DNA of 64,000 bases, taken from positions 4,960,001 through 5,024,000 of the forward strand of contig NZ_BLAV01000001.1 of assembly GCF_009617875.1 (NCBI RefSeq), in the 5' to 3' direction. The translations under genes and the position numbers were made by a program. Positions 9,818 through 18,266 of the stretch are shown here, piece after piece; positions within the stretch are counted from its first letter, which is position 1, and every line of letters begins with the position of its first letter. The notes below the pieces were generated by a model. The model made no database searches, was not told the DNA's origin, and saw only the letters and a program-made list of their open reading frames with translations. The DNA is from Prolixibacter sp. NT017. GTDB taxonomy: Bacteria > Bacteroidota > Bacteroidia > Bacteroidales > Prolixibacteraceae.

Positions 9818-11116
9818 ATGATGAAGTATCGTTCTTATTCTTTGTCCAATTTTCGTTCGATTCCGCAAATCGATCTACTTTCTGAGGAACAAAAATTTAC
9901 TATCGAAGTGGTAGGTACAGTCTTGCCATTCAAGGTCAGTAACTATGTTATTGATGAGCTAATTGACTGGGACCATTTCGAGCATGATCCGTTTTTTATT
10001 CTCACCTTCCCGCAAAGGGGAATGTTATCAGACGAACATTTTAATGAAGTCGCTGATTTATTGCGATCAGATGCTGAAAAATCTAAAGTCAAACAGGTGG
10101 TCGACCGCATTCGTTTGCAGTTGAATCCCAATCCTGCCGGACAGGAACACAACGTGCCGGTTTTTAATGGGGAACGTTTGGCCGGTATTCAGCATAAGTA
10201 CCGCGAAACCATGTTGTTTTTCCCCAGTCAGGGACAAACCTGCCATGCTTATTGCACATTCTGTTTCCGGTGGTCGCAGTTCGCCTTGCAGGATACAAAA
10301 TTCGCCATGAAAGAAGCCGATTTGATGGTGAGGTATCTCAGGGCTCATCCCGAGATATCGGATGTGTTGTTTACCGGCGGCGATCCGGCAGTGATGAAAA
10401 CCAAGTTTTTCAGGCATTACCTGGAAGCTATTATCGATGCAGATCTTCCCGGTGTTAAAACTATTCGAATCGGAACCAAAGCATTAACCTACTGGCCTTA
10501 TCGTTTCTCCACGGACGATGATGCGGAAGAGCTGATGGACTTATTCCGCAAGGTGATTAAGAGTGGAATCAATCTGAGCATCATGGCCCATTTCAATCAT
10601 CCAAGGGCGTTGGAAACAGATGCGGTTCAGGATGCGATTGCGAATATTCATTCTACCGGAGCACAGATTCGTTCGCAGTCGCCGTTGATGAAGCACATCA
10701 ATGATCATCCGTTTTTGTGGTCGAAGATGTGGCGCAAACAGGTTGATTTGGGCATTATCCCTTATTACATGTTTATTGCACGCGATACCGGGGCACAGGA
10801 TTATTTCGCGGTAACGCTGGACAATGCCTGGAAGATTTTCCGCAAGGCTTATCAGCAGGTGAGTGGGGTATGTCGTACCGTTCGCGGTCCGAGTATGTCG
10901 AGCGAGCCGGGTAAAATACGCATTGTGGGGGTGTCGGAAATTAATGGGGAGAAAGTGTTTGTGTTGAACTTCATTCAGGGGCGAAACCCCGATTGGACGA
11001 ACCGGCCGTTCTTTGCCAAATACGATCCGGATGCTATCTGGATAAGCGATTTAAAACCGGCTTTCGGCGAGGAGGAGTTTTTCTTCGAAGAGGAGTTGGT
11101 TTCAATGAGTGATTAA
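9818..11116 (+). CDS. KamA-family radical SAM protein (lysine 2,3-aminomutase-like)
   Basis: A 432-residue radical SAM protein of the lysine 2,3-aminomutase family. The 4Fe4S cysteines are Cys142-x3-Cys146-x2-Cys149 (CHAYCTFC), followed by a GG motif FTGGDP (185-190) that contacts SAM. Lys366 in SSEPGK sits where clostridial aminomutases carry the PLP-binding lysine of their PGGGGK loop, but the glycine run is absent, so PLP binding and true aminomutase activity are uncertain. It stands alone, with no lysine-fermentation genes beside it. Two adjacent ATG codons (9818, 9821) are possible starts. Confidence 0.85.
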   Translation: MMKYRSYSLSNFRSIPQIDLLSEEQKFTIEVVGTVLPFKVSNYVIDELIDWDHFEHDPFFILTFPQRGMLSDEHFNEVADLLRSDAEKSKVKQVVDRIRLQLNPNPAGQEHNVPVFNGERLAGIQHKYRETMLFFPSQGQTCHAYCTFCFRWSQFALQDTKFAMKEADLMVRYLRAHPEISDVLFTGGDPAVMKTKFFRHYLEAIIDADLPGVKTIRIGTKALTYWPYRFSTDDDAEELMDLFRKVIKSGINLSIMAHFNHPRALETDAVQDAIANIHSTGAQIRSQSPLMKHINDHPFLWSKMWRKQVDLGIIPYYMFIARDTGAQDYFAVTLDNAWKIFRKAYQQVSGVCRTVRGPSMSSEPGKIRIVGVSEINGEKVFVLNFIQGRNPDWTNRPFFAKYDPDAIWISDLKPAFGEEEFFFEEELVSMSD

Positions 11117-11122
11117 AAATAT

Positions 11123-11734
11123 TCAGCCCCGCTTCAGTCGGGGCATTTTTATTTCTACCCCGGCCTCCTCTATCGCAAACTGGATGATTTCCGGGAAGAA
11201 GCGGGCAAAAGCCTCGTCGAACTGCGCATATTCTTCCTTGAGTGTTTTCATGGCAAAAGGCGTTTCTTCGGGCAGGGAGGTACGGCGACTTAAGATGCTT
11301 AACGACTCCTCGATTCCTTTGAATTGTGCGTATGATTCCAGGCGTTTATGCTGAATGAGAAACGGTGCGAAAAGCTTGACGCGTGCAGGTAATATTCGGT
11401 AATTGGACATCAGGATGCCATGAAAACGGCGGGTGGCATTCTTCAACGAGTGATTCGAATAACGTTGCCAGTTGGCAGCCAGAAAATGGTCGAAAAAGAT
11501 ATCGGTTACTACGCCTGCATATTTCCGGTAACCCGGACGAAGCAGTTGGTTACAGGCCCGCACAGCTTCGTGGCGGTCGGTGAATTCGTCTATCTTGCGG
11601 TGCAGCAAAATTCCTCTTTCCACTTCGGCCGGAAAATCACGGTGTTGCTTTCCTTTCACGTAATCACCGATAAAATTTCCCAGCATCAATTCTTCCGACT
11701 CTCCCGATAAGTATATGTGCGCAAGATAGTTCAT
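11123..11734 (-). CDS. acpH: Acyl carrier protein phosphodiesterase-like protein (DUF479)
   Basis: AcpH-type enzymes remove the 4'-phosphopantetheine arm from ACP. The 203 residues match the family, with the opening MNYLAHIYLSG, GNFIGDYVKG (about 19-28) and the HD-like conserved segment GILLHRKIDEFTDRHE (about 41-56). The annotation is by family only; many members in Bacteroidota are biochemically untested. It is convergent with the KamA-like gene; the last codons share sequence with that gene's terminator. Confidence 0.85.
   Translation of the reverse strand: MNYLAHIYLSGESEELMLGNFIGDYVKGKQHRDFPAEVERGILLHRKIDEFTDRHEAVRACNQLLRPGYRKYAGVVTDIFFDHFLAANWQRYSNHSLKNATRRFHGILMSNYRILPARVKLFAPFLIQHKRLESYAQFKGIEESLSILSRRTSLPEETPFAMKTLKEEYAQFDEAFARFFPEIIQFAIEEAGVEIKMPRLKRG
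11126..11150 (+). terminator. Terminator of the KamA-like gene, inside the end of the acpH CDS
   Basis: A perfect 6-bp GC stem (11126-11131 with 11139-11144), a 7-nt loop and five Ts. The hairpin also encodes the last residues of the convergent ACP phosphodiesterase gene. Confidence 0.75.
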
Positions 11735-11896
11735 TCCATCCCTCCTAATCTGGCGGCAAAGTGCTATTTATTCCGGTAATATCCAAATCGGACGTTTTCA
11801 TCCGCTGATCAGGTGAGAAAATTCATGTTCTGGACGCATTGTTTTGGTTAATTTAAAAGAATCGTTTAAACCTCTCACATCTAAATCATTTCAACT

Positions 11897-13246
11897 ATGG
11901 CACGCCGTAATGTTCTTATCATCGGGGCTGCTGGCCGCGATTTTCACAACTTTAACACCTTTTTCAGGGACAATCCCGATTACCGGGTGGTTGCATTTAC
12001 TGCCACTCAAATTCCCGACATCGACGGGAGAAAGTATCCGCCGGAACTTGCCGGAGCCAATCTCTACCCGGATGGCATTCCGGTTTACGAGCAAAACGAT
12101 TTGGCGAAGCTGATTCGGGAACTGGAAGTCCAGGATTGCTTCTTCTCTTACAGCGACGTTTCGTATGATAAGGTGATGAGCCTGGCTTCCGTTGTGCAGG
12201 CTGCCGGAGCCAACTTTATGTTGCTCGGTCCCGGCGAAACCATGCTGCGAAGTACCAAGCCACTCATCTCGGTGACCGCTACCCGTACCGGATGTGGAAA
12301 AAGCCAGACTTCCCGAAAGGTAGTGGAACTGCTGACCCAAATGGGATTGAAAGTGGTGGCTATACGGCACCCCATGCCTTATGGCGACCTGAATGCACAA
12401 AAAGTGCAGCGATTTGCTGAAATTGCCGACCTGAAGAAACACAAATGTACCATCGAGGAGATGGAAGAATACGAACCGCACATTGTTCGCGGAAACGTGA
12501 TTTACGCCGGCGTGGACTACGAAGCGATTCTGGGTGCCGCGGAAAATGACCCCAACGGATGCGATGTTATTCTTTGGGACGGCGGGAACAACGATATGTC
12601 GTTCTACCACTCCGATTTGTCGATTGTGGTGGCCGATCCGCATCGAGCAGGAGCCGAAGGAGCTTACTATCCCAGCGAAGTAAATGTACGGTTGGCCGAT
12701 GTGGTTATCATCAATAAAATTGATACCTCCGCGCCGGAGAAAATTCAGGCTGTTCGTGATAACATTGCCCGCATTAACCCGAAAGCGGTGATTGTGGAGG
12801 GCGCTTCTCCCGTAAGGGTGGAAGATCCGGAGTTGATTCGCGGCAAGCGGATTTTGGCTGTTGAAGATGGCCCGACCCTGACGCACGGAGAAATGAAGAT
12901 AGGGGCAGCCATTGTGGCGGCACAGAAACTGGGAGCTAGTGAAATTGTCGATCCGCGCCCGTGGCTGGCTGGCAAGCTTGAAGAGACTTTCCGGATTTAT
13001 CCGAACATCGGTACGTTGTTGCCGGCGATGGGATATGGGGATGAACAGGTGAAAGACCTGGAAAAAACCATCAACAAAGTCGATTGTGACGCGGTGATTG
13101 TGGGAACACCGATCGATCTGCGCCGTGTGGTAAAAATTAAAAAACCATCGACCCGGGTATATTACGATCTGGAAGAGATTGGGGAGCCCAAACTGACGGG
13201 TATACTGGATGAATTCGTTAAAAAACATCTTCCCGGAAGGGTATAA
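11897..13246 (+). CDS. Cyclic 2,3-diphosphoglycerate synthetase-like NTPase
   Basis: The 449-residue protein resembles archaeal cyclic 2,3-diphosphoglycerate synthetase, which makes an intracellular phosphodiester solute. It has an N-terminal Rossmann-like segment (RRNVLIIGAAGRDFHNFN, residues 3-20), a second domain with a P-loop-like TATRTGCGKS (127-136), and a GTPase-like IINKID further on. In mesophilic bacteria this family is often found without evidence that cDPG is made, so the substrate is unknown here. No 2-phosphoglycerate kinase gene is adjacent. The ATG at 11897 directly precedes the conserved N-terminus. Confidence 0.8.
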   Translation: MARRNVLIIGAAGRDFHNFNTFFRDNPDYRVVAFTATQIPDIDGRKYPPELAGANLYPDGIPVYEQNDLAKLIRELEVQDCFFSYSDVSYDKVMSLASVVQAAGANFMLLGPGETMLRSTKPLISVTATRTGCGKSQTSRKVVELLTQMGLKVVAIRHPMPYGDLNAQKVQRFAEIADLKKHKCTIEEMEEYEPHIVRGNVIYAGVDYEAILGAAENDPNGCDVILWDGGNNDMSFYHSDLSIVVADPHRAGAEGAYYPSEVNVRLADVVIINKIDTSAPEKIQAVRDNIARINPKAVIVEGASPVRVEDPELIRGKRILAVEDGPTLTHGEMKIGAAIVAAQKLGASEIVDPRPWLAGKLEETFRIYPNIGTLLPAMGYGDEQVKDLEKTINKVDCDAVIVGTPIDLRRVVKIKKPSTRVYYDLEEIGEPKLTGILDEFVKKHLPGRV

Positions 13247-13253
13247 GAACAGG

Positions 13254-13277
13254 AAAGCGGCTTCGGTCGCTTTTTTT
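13254..13277 (+). terminator. Terminator after the cDPG synthetase-like gene
   Basis: An 8-bp stem (13254-13261 with 13266-13273, one G-T pair) closed by a stable TTCG tetraloop and running into a T-tract (13271-13277), 8 nt after the stop. Confidence 0.85.
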
Positions 13278-13353
13278 ATTTTATTTATATAAACATTACC
13301 TTCACGTGAAACTTGATGGCAACGGTTGGTTGCTCCAAAATTTTTCTTCGTAC

Positions 13354-14256
13354 ATGACATATAATATCATCGCATTTGGGGAGTTGTTATGGGATTTGTT
13401 GCCTGAAGGCAAGGCATTGGGAGGCGCTCCGGCGAACTTCATATTTAGGGTGAACCACTTTGGAAATAACGGCCGGCTGATTACCCGCCTGGGAAATGAC
13501 GAGCTGGGTAAAGAAGCGATGGAACGCGTGAAGGAAATCGGCTTGCCGACAGGATATGTGCAGGTGGATGAAAACGCTCCGACCGGAACAGTGGATGTGT
13601 TTCTGGACAAACAGGGAATTCCCGATTTTACCATCAATGCCGGCGTGGCCTTTGACGAGATTGAATTTACTTCCGACATAAAGGAGCTGGCTTCCGAAGC
13701 GCACTGCATTTATTACGGAACGTTGGTCCAGCGCGGAGAGAAATCCCGTGAATCGCTTTTCAAATTGCTTGATGCGGCACCCAAGGCGTTGAAGTTTTGT
13801 GATATCAATTTACGGAAAGACTGTTATACACCCGAAACCCTGCACGAATCGCTTCAACGGGCCGATGTGGTCAAGATTAACGATGAGGAGATCATGGAGC
13901 TTGGGAAGATTTTTACGCTCATTGGGACCGATCCGCGAAGTTATGGTGAGGATTTGATGATGCGATACGACCTGGGAATTCTGTTGGTGACCATGGGTCC
14001 CAGGGGAGCTCAGTGCATCACGCAGGATGGCGAATTCTTTTATGATTCCGGTTACGAAGTGAAAGTGAAAGATACAGTCGGCTCGGGAGATGCGTTTTCG
14101 GCCGGATTTATCCACATTTTACTGAAAACCGGAGATGTGCACCATGCGCTGAACTTCGGTAATGCATTGGGCGCTTTAGCGGCAACAACAGCCGGCGCGA
14201 CGGTTCCTATCAGCGAATCGGAAGTGATGGCCTTTATGCGAAAGTATTACGTTTGA
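13354..14256 (+). CDS. PfkB-family carbohydrate kinase (fructokinase-like)
   Basis: The 300-residue sugar kinase has the ribokinase fold: an N-terminal GE.LWDLLPEG.ALGGAPANF substrate-binding segment (about residues 8-29) and the C-terminal PfkB signature DTVGSGDAFSAGF with the catalytic Asp. The pattern GELLxDxLP...GGAPxN is typical of bacterial fructokinases, but the sugar cannot be fixed from sequence. I chose the ATG at 13354 because the family begins right there; a GTG 48 nt upstream would add an unrelated leader. Confidence 0.9.
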   Translation: MTYNIIAFGELLWDLLPEGKALGGAPANFIFRVNHFGNNGRLITRLGNDELGKEAMERVKEIGLPTGYVQVDENAPTGTVDVFLDKQGIPDFTINAGVAFDEIEFTSDIKELASEAHCIYYGTLVQRGEKSRESLFKLLDAAPKALKFCDINLRKDCYTPETLHESLQRADVVKINDEEIMELGKIFTLIGTDPRSYGEDLMMRYDLGILLVTMGPRGAQCITQDGEFFYDSGYEVKVKDTVGSGDAFSAGFIHILLKTGDVHHALNFGNALGALAATTAGATVPISESEVMAFMRKYYV

Positions 14257-14271
14257 TATAACGAAACGAAA

Positions 14272-15228
14272 TCACCTTACCGTCGATATATTCTTCTGCC
14301 CGGAACTATTTTTCCGGGCTTTTTTATTCCGGTACTGTTCCGGCAACTTCGCTACAGCGATTATAATCACACCGGCGATGGAGAGCAACCCGCCAAAAAT
14401 CTGGTAGCCTTGTGGCAGTTGTCCGAAGTAAATCAACACACCTCCCATCACAAACAATCCTTTCAAAGCCTGGATGATGGAAGAGCGCGAAGCTTCGATG
14501 TGCTCGAAGCTCTTATAGAGCAGCAGGACCGCCAGGAATGGCCCGAAGAAAGCGCCCAGTCCGGTATTGAGCAATGCCCTGCCGGGGACATGAAACGAAC
14601 TCCCCGAAACAGTAATCCAGCCGATGGCAAACAGGAAGAGCCAGAAGGTGCGGTTGAAGTTGAGCAATTCCGGAGGGAAATCTTTTACCTTCACTTTCAC
14701 CAGGATGGTGGTGGCTGCAGCAAACAGGGCATTCAGCACTACGATTCCCGTACCCGGAATGAAGAAGTCGGAGAGTTTGGCCGAGCCTGAATAGCTGGTG
14801 ACAAAAGCTCCCACCAAAACAACCACAATGCCCACCGTTTCGAGCCGGGTAAAGCGTTCTTTCAGCAGCACGACACCCATTAATGTTACAAAGAGCGGAA
14901 ACAGGTTGCCCAGGAAACTGGTCACGGCCGGGTTTTCGATGACTTTGATGGAGGCGAAAAACAGGGTTGTCGTCGCTATTTCCATCGCGCCCAGCGTGGG
15001 CAATACCCAGCGCGACCTTTTCGGGATATTCCGCAACACCGACAACTTGCCGCGAAAGAGCACAACCGCCAGGTTCAGGCTGAAAGCAATCAGGAACCAG
15101 TAAAACCAGAACTGCGACATGCTCATGTGGTTCATGGCAGCTTTACTGAAGATGTACACGTTACTGAACGAAATGGTGGCCAGCACCGTGTATATGTAGC
15201 CGCGCGGGCGGTTAGCCTGTGTTGTCAT
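14272..15228 (-). CDS. EamA/DMT-family transporter
   Basis: An inner-membrane protein of 318 residues with ten predicted hydrophobic segments arranged as two EamA repeats, as in drug/metabolite transporters (RhaT/YdcZ relatives). The substrate is unknown. An upstream extension to 15336 has no family character, so the ATG at 15228 (MTTQANRPRGYIY) is taken as the start. It converges on the PfkB kinase gene with only 15 nt between stops. Confidence 0.88.
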   Translation of the reverse strand: MTTQANRPRGYIYTVLATISFSNVYIFSKAAMNHMSMSQFWFYWFLIAFSLNLAVVLFRGKLSVLRNIPKRSRWVLPTLGAMEIATTTLFFASIKVIENPAVTSFLGNLFPLFVTLMGVVLLKERFTRLETVGIVVVLVGAFVTSYSGSAKLSDFFIPGTGIVVLNALFAAATTILVKVKVKDFPPELLNFNRTFWLFLFAIGWITVSGSSFHVPGRALLNTGLGAFFGPFLAVLLLYKSFEHIEASRSSIIQALKGLFVMGGVLIYFGQLPQGYQIFGGLLSIAGVIIIAVAKLPEQYRNKKARKNSSGQKNISTVR

Positions 15229-15791
15229 ACGGTTGGTATTTGGGTGCAAAGATAGATGTTTCGGGAATATGGAAAGACAACAGATATCAGACTTTAGATA
15301 TGAGAGGGAGATGAAGTAAGGCGTAGGCTCAGGCAAAGGCGAAGAGGTTGAGGAATGACCAGGTGTTTTTATCGTGAAAATCCTCCTCCGGCCTGTCGCC
15401 CACCTCCTCCCAAGGAGGACATTTTTTCGGATCTAATATCTCTCATCTGATATCTAACAGTCTTCTTTGAAAAACTTATCAACCATTTCATATTATGTGT
15501 AGTAGTGGCGAACGTTCGATTTCTGATGGTGAACGTGCAAAAATCTGTGGTGAATGACACACTGTCCGAAAAAGTACACCCGGATGGACGCAGTTATGAA
15601 CAATAAGCGGATGGGGCGCTTTAGGTTTCTTCTTTCTAATCGCTTAATTTTAGGTTAGTTCGTTTGGCGATGGTTGAGGAATGTGAGGCAGAACCATTGC
15701 CCGTTAGCAAAAGACCCAAAAAGGTGGTTATAACAACCCCGGCAATTGAAACCATTACAGACAACCTATAAAACGTTTAAAATTTTAGCGA
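15229..15791. other. Intergenic stretch with no recognisable gene
   Basis: No convincing coding sequence on either strand. It contains a hairpin of TCCTCC/GGAGGA type near 15400-15420 and two imperfect inverted copies of a segment resembling GATATCAGA...TTAGATATGAGAG (around 15285-15315 and 15430-15460), suggesting an eroded small element. The stretch before the next gene (15600-15790) shows nothing I can name. Confidence 0.4.
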
Positions 15792-16433
15792 ATGAACACT
15801 GACCAAAACAAACACCTGCGTATGTACCTCAATACGCAAGCTGCACTGGACAACCACACCAATAAGTGGAACATGCTGCCGATTATGGTAGCCAAGAAAA
15901 ATGAATATGATGAACTGATTCAGCGCATCATCAGCCAAAACGAGAAGACCAACCCGGCCAGCAAAGGCATCACCGAGAGCAAGGACCTGGTTCGTCACGG
16001 ACTGACCGAAAAGGCGGTATCCCTGTCGGGGACGATGCAGGCTTTTGCCGCGGTGAATAACGACCTGGAGCTGGCCGAAAAGGTGAGCCTCACAAAAACA
16101 GCTCTGAACCATTGTCGTGAAACTGATTTGGAGGCTATGGTGGTTCCGGTAATTACCGAAGCCCGCAATCGTATCGAGGCGCTCACCGATTACCTGGTTA
16201 CCGAAGATATGATTGTGGAAGTGGAGACCAGTCTCGACAACTTCAAGGCGTTGATTGGGCAGCCGCGTACCATCCGGAATAAGGCGTTTGCTGCCAAAAC
16301 GGTGCTGGCCGATTTGTTCGACCAGACCGACGACCTGTTGAACAGCCAGCTCGATAAACTGATGCTGCGCTATCGTGCAACCGATAACGATTTTTACGAA
16401 GAATATACCCGGGCACGGGTGATTGTTGATTAA
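15792..16433 (+). CDS. Unrecognised helical protein
   Basis: The 213-residue protein has no signal peptide or membrane segment and is predicted almost wholly alpha-helical, with heptad-like Leu/Ala spacing compatible with a helical bundle. A Gly-Ile-Thr-x-x-Lys element lies near residue 59 (KGITESKDLV). From memory, related proteins of about 200 residues occur in several copies in marine Bacteroidota, but I cannot name a domain. It stands alone, followed by a 10-bp hairpin (16455-16464/16499-16508) and a 21-nt tandem array. Base composition matches the core genes. Confidence 0.75.
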   Translation: MNTDQNKHLRMYLNTQAALDNHTNKWNMLPIMVAKKNEYDELIQRIISQNEKTNPASKGITESKDLVRHGLTEKAVSLSGTMQAFAAVNNDLELAEKVSLTKTALNHCRETDLEAMVVPVITEARNRIEALTDYLVTEDMIVEVETSLDNFKALIGQPRTIRNKAFAAKTVLADLFDQTDDLLNSQLDKLMLRYRATDNDFYEEYTRARVIVD

Positions 16434-16559
16434 TTTGCTTTTAATGGTTTAGATGAAAGCTCCGGCTCCCTTTGTCCTGTTTCCGGCAAGAGGCGTGTCG
16501 GAGCTTTCGATTGGAAAAGCTGCGCAAACCGCTTTACTGGCGGAGAAACGTACCCGTCA

Positions 16560-16745
16560 GGTAAAGAGAACATCTCGCCGGGCCACGAAAACTACTCCAG
16601 CTGTAAAGAAATGAACACGATGATCGAAGAAAACTACCCGGGTCGTGAAGAAATGAATACACTGAGTGAAGAAAACTACTCCAGCCACAAAGAAATGAAC
16701 ATGGCGAGCAAAGAAAACAACTCCTAGACTAAAGAAAACAACTCC
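16560..16745. repeat. 21-nt tandem repeat array, about nine degenerate copies
   Basis: Nine consecutive units of about 21 nt share a purine-rich core close to GAAGAAAACTACYC alternating with AAGAAATGAAYAC. The length of 21 is seen most clearly on the minus strand, where each unit reads as seven codons of the pattern x-V-V/H-F-F-x-x. There is no ribosome binding site or family support for translation. It ends about 120 nt before the SDH protease gene. Confidence 0.8.
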
Positions 16746-16867
16746 GCGACCGACGCAGTGGCAGTTACAACTGACGCAATGGCAGTGGGGAGGGGAGCAG
16801 AGAATGCTGCTCATACTTTAAAAAATAGGTTAAGAATCTAATGGATATCAATAAAAAATAAAGTGTT

Positions 16868-17890
16868 ATGAGAAGTGAAAGAATTGATAATTATCGTAAA
16901 ATAGAAGAAATAAGAGGAACAAGGTTAATCGTTTATGTTACTGGTGATCGTCCTGGGATGGAAACACAGATTCATCCGGAAGTTTTGGAGTATTTTGTAA
17001 ATCACTTAGATCCCCTAGGAAAAGTGGAGAAAATATCTCTACTCTTGTACACGAGAGGAGGTAATACATTAGCCGCTTGGAGTTTGGTAAACCTCATTAG
17101 GCAGTTTTGTAAAGAGTTTGAAGTAATAATTCCATCTAAGGCTCAAAGTTCAGGTACATTGATCTCTATTGGTGCCAACAAAGTTGTTATGACTAAGCAA
17201 GCAACTTTGGGACCAATAGATCCGAGTCTAAATGGTCCGTTAAATCCACAAAATCCACAGATTCCACAAAATCCAATGGCAAGAATTCCAGTAAGTGTTG
17301 AATCAATCAAGGGATATTTTGCTCTCGCAGAGGAGGATTTGAAGATAGGTAATGAGAAAGAGTTAACACAGATTTTGTTAAGCTTATCAGAGAAAGTTCA
17401 TCCTTTAGTTCTAGGAGATGTATACAGATCGAGAACTCAAATTCAAATGCTAGCAAGAAAACTTCTTGCAAAACAAATTGATAATAAAGATAGGATTGAG
17501 GAAATTATTTCATTTTTGACGAGTGATTCAGGAAGCCATGATTATACGATCTACCGAAATGAAGCTAAGCATGAGTTGGGCCTAAATATTGAAAAACCTG
17601 ATGACGAGTTTTATTCTATATTAAAACAAACCTTTGATGATATTCGGACAGAATTGGAGCTGTTGAATCCATTTGATCCAAATTTAATATTAGGCGCAAA
17701 TCAATCGGCTCAATACTCTTGTCGAAGAGTATTGATTGAGAGTTCTCATGGTGGTACAGACGTATTTGTAAGCGAGGGGCAGTTTATCAGACAACAGCAA
17801 CAAATTCCTCAGCCGCCTCCATTACCTCCGATGCAACGAACAATAATTGATGATCACCGTTCGTTTGAAGGATGGAGACATGAAGATTAA
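16868..17890 (+). CDS. SDH-family Clp-fold serine protease
   Basis: A 340-residue protein of the serine dehydrogenase proteinase family (Pfam SDH_sah), which has a ClpP/SppA-like fold. Visible signatures are the oxyanion-type loop YTRGGNT (61-67), KAQSSGTLISIGA (91-103) with Ser94 or Ser95 as likely nucleophile, and TLGPIDPS (113-120) after the active site. A Pro/Asn/Gln-rich insertion lies at 122-141. Residues past 240 are variable, and the last 50 are rich in Gln and Pro. There is no signal peptide, so it is probably cytoplasmic. The gene is clearly AT-richer than its neighbours and uses different codons, which suggests horizontal transfer. A small gene follows 35 nt later. Confidence 0.85.
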   Translation: MRSERIDNYRKIEEIRGTRLIVYVTGDRPGMETQIHPEVLEYFVNHLDPLGKVEKISLLLYTRGGNTLAAWSLVNLIRQFCKEFEVIIPSKAQSSGTLISIGANKVVMTKQATLGPIDPSLNGPLNPQNPQIPQNPMARIPVSVESIKGYFALAEEDLKIGNEKELTQILLSLSEKVHPLVLGDVYRSRTQIQMLARKLLAKQIDNKDRIEEIISFLTSDSGSHDYTIYRNEAKHELGLNIEKPDDEFYSILKQTFDDIRTELELLNPFDPNLILGANQSAQYSCRRVLIESSHGGTDVFVSEGQFIRQQQQIPQPPPLPPMQRTIIDDHRSFEGWRHED

Positions 17891-17925
17891 TTTTTTTATT
17901 AACTTTGAACTAGAAACAAAGAACT

Positions 17926-18129
17926 ATGAAAAAGGTAATCAGAAATACAGAGTTCAATAATCTGGTTAATTATTCAACCGAAAAGTCAAGCGCGGATTAT
18001 GCCTCTGCCAGTCAATATAATTCAGTTGATCCAACGAGCTTGGCCTACGTTTCTAAAAATAATCAGATTGTGGAGTACCATTTGGTAGACTTTTCTGAGA
18101 AAGAGGTCAATAATGAGATGAAATTTTAA
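17926..18129 (+). CDS. Small unrecognised protein next to the SDH protease
   Basis: 67 residues, acidic and polar, with no membrane segment or known motif. It lies 35 nt behind the protease gene on the same strand, shares its AT-rich composition, and a good terminator follows at 18171. Starts at ATG with an A/G-rich leader. It could be a partner, substrate or inhibitor of the protease, but nothing in the sequence proves this. Confidence 0.6.
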   Translation: MKKVIRNTEFNNLVNYSTEKSSADYASASQYNSVDPTSLAYVSKNNQIVEYHLVDFSEKEVNNEMKF

Positions 18130-18170
18130 TTTTTCTTCAAAATAGAGGATTAATAAAAGTTATGATTTTT

Positions 18171-18207
18171 AGGATGTCATCCCTCCGAGGAATGACATCC
18201 TTTTTTT
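18171..18207 (+). terminator. Terminator of the SDH protease / small protein pair
   Basis: A perfect 10-bp stem (18171-18180 with 18192-18201) and seven Ts. Confidence 0.85.
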
Positions 18208-18266
18208 CTTTGAACCTTCCGTCTCTGTCAGTGGTTTCATGAACCATAACCAACCCATCCTTACAG

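Noticed and set aside
11891..13360. 489-codon open frame antisense to the cDPG synthetase-like gene
   Set aside because: No family resemblance and no ribosome binding site; it mirrors the codon bias of the strong plus-strand gene, whose motifs are clear.
16557..16814. Minus-strand 85-codon frame with VVFF heptads over the 21-nt repeat
   Set aside because: It stays open only because the repeat unit is a multiple of three; no start signal or homologue known to me.
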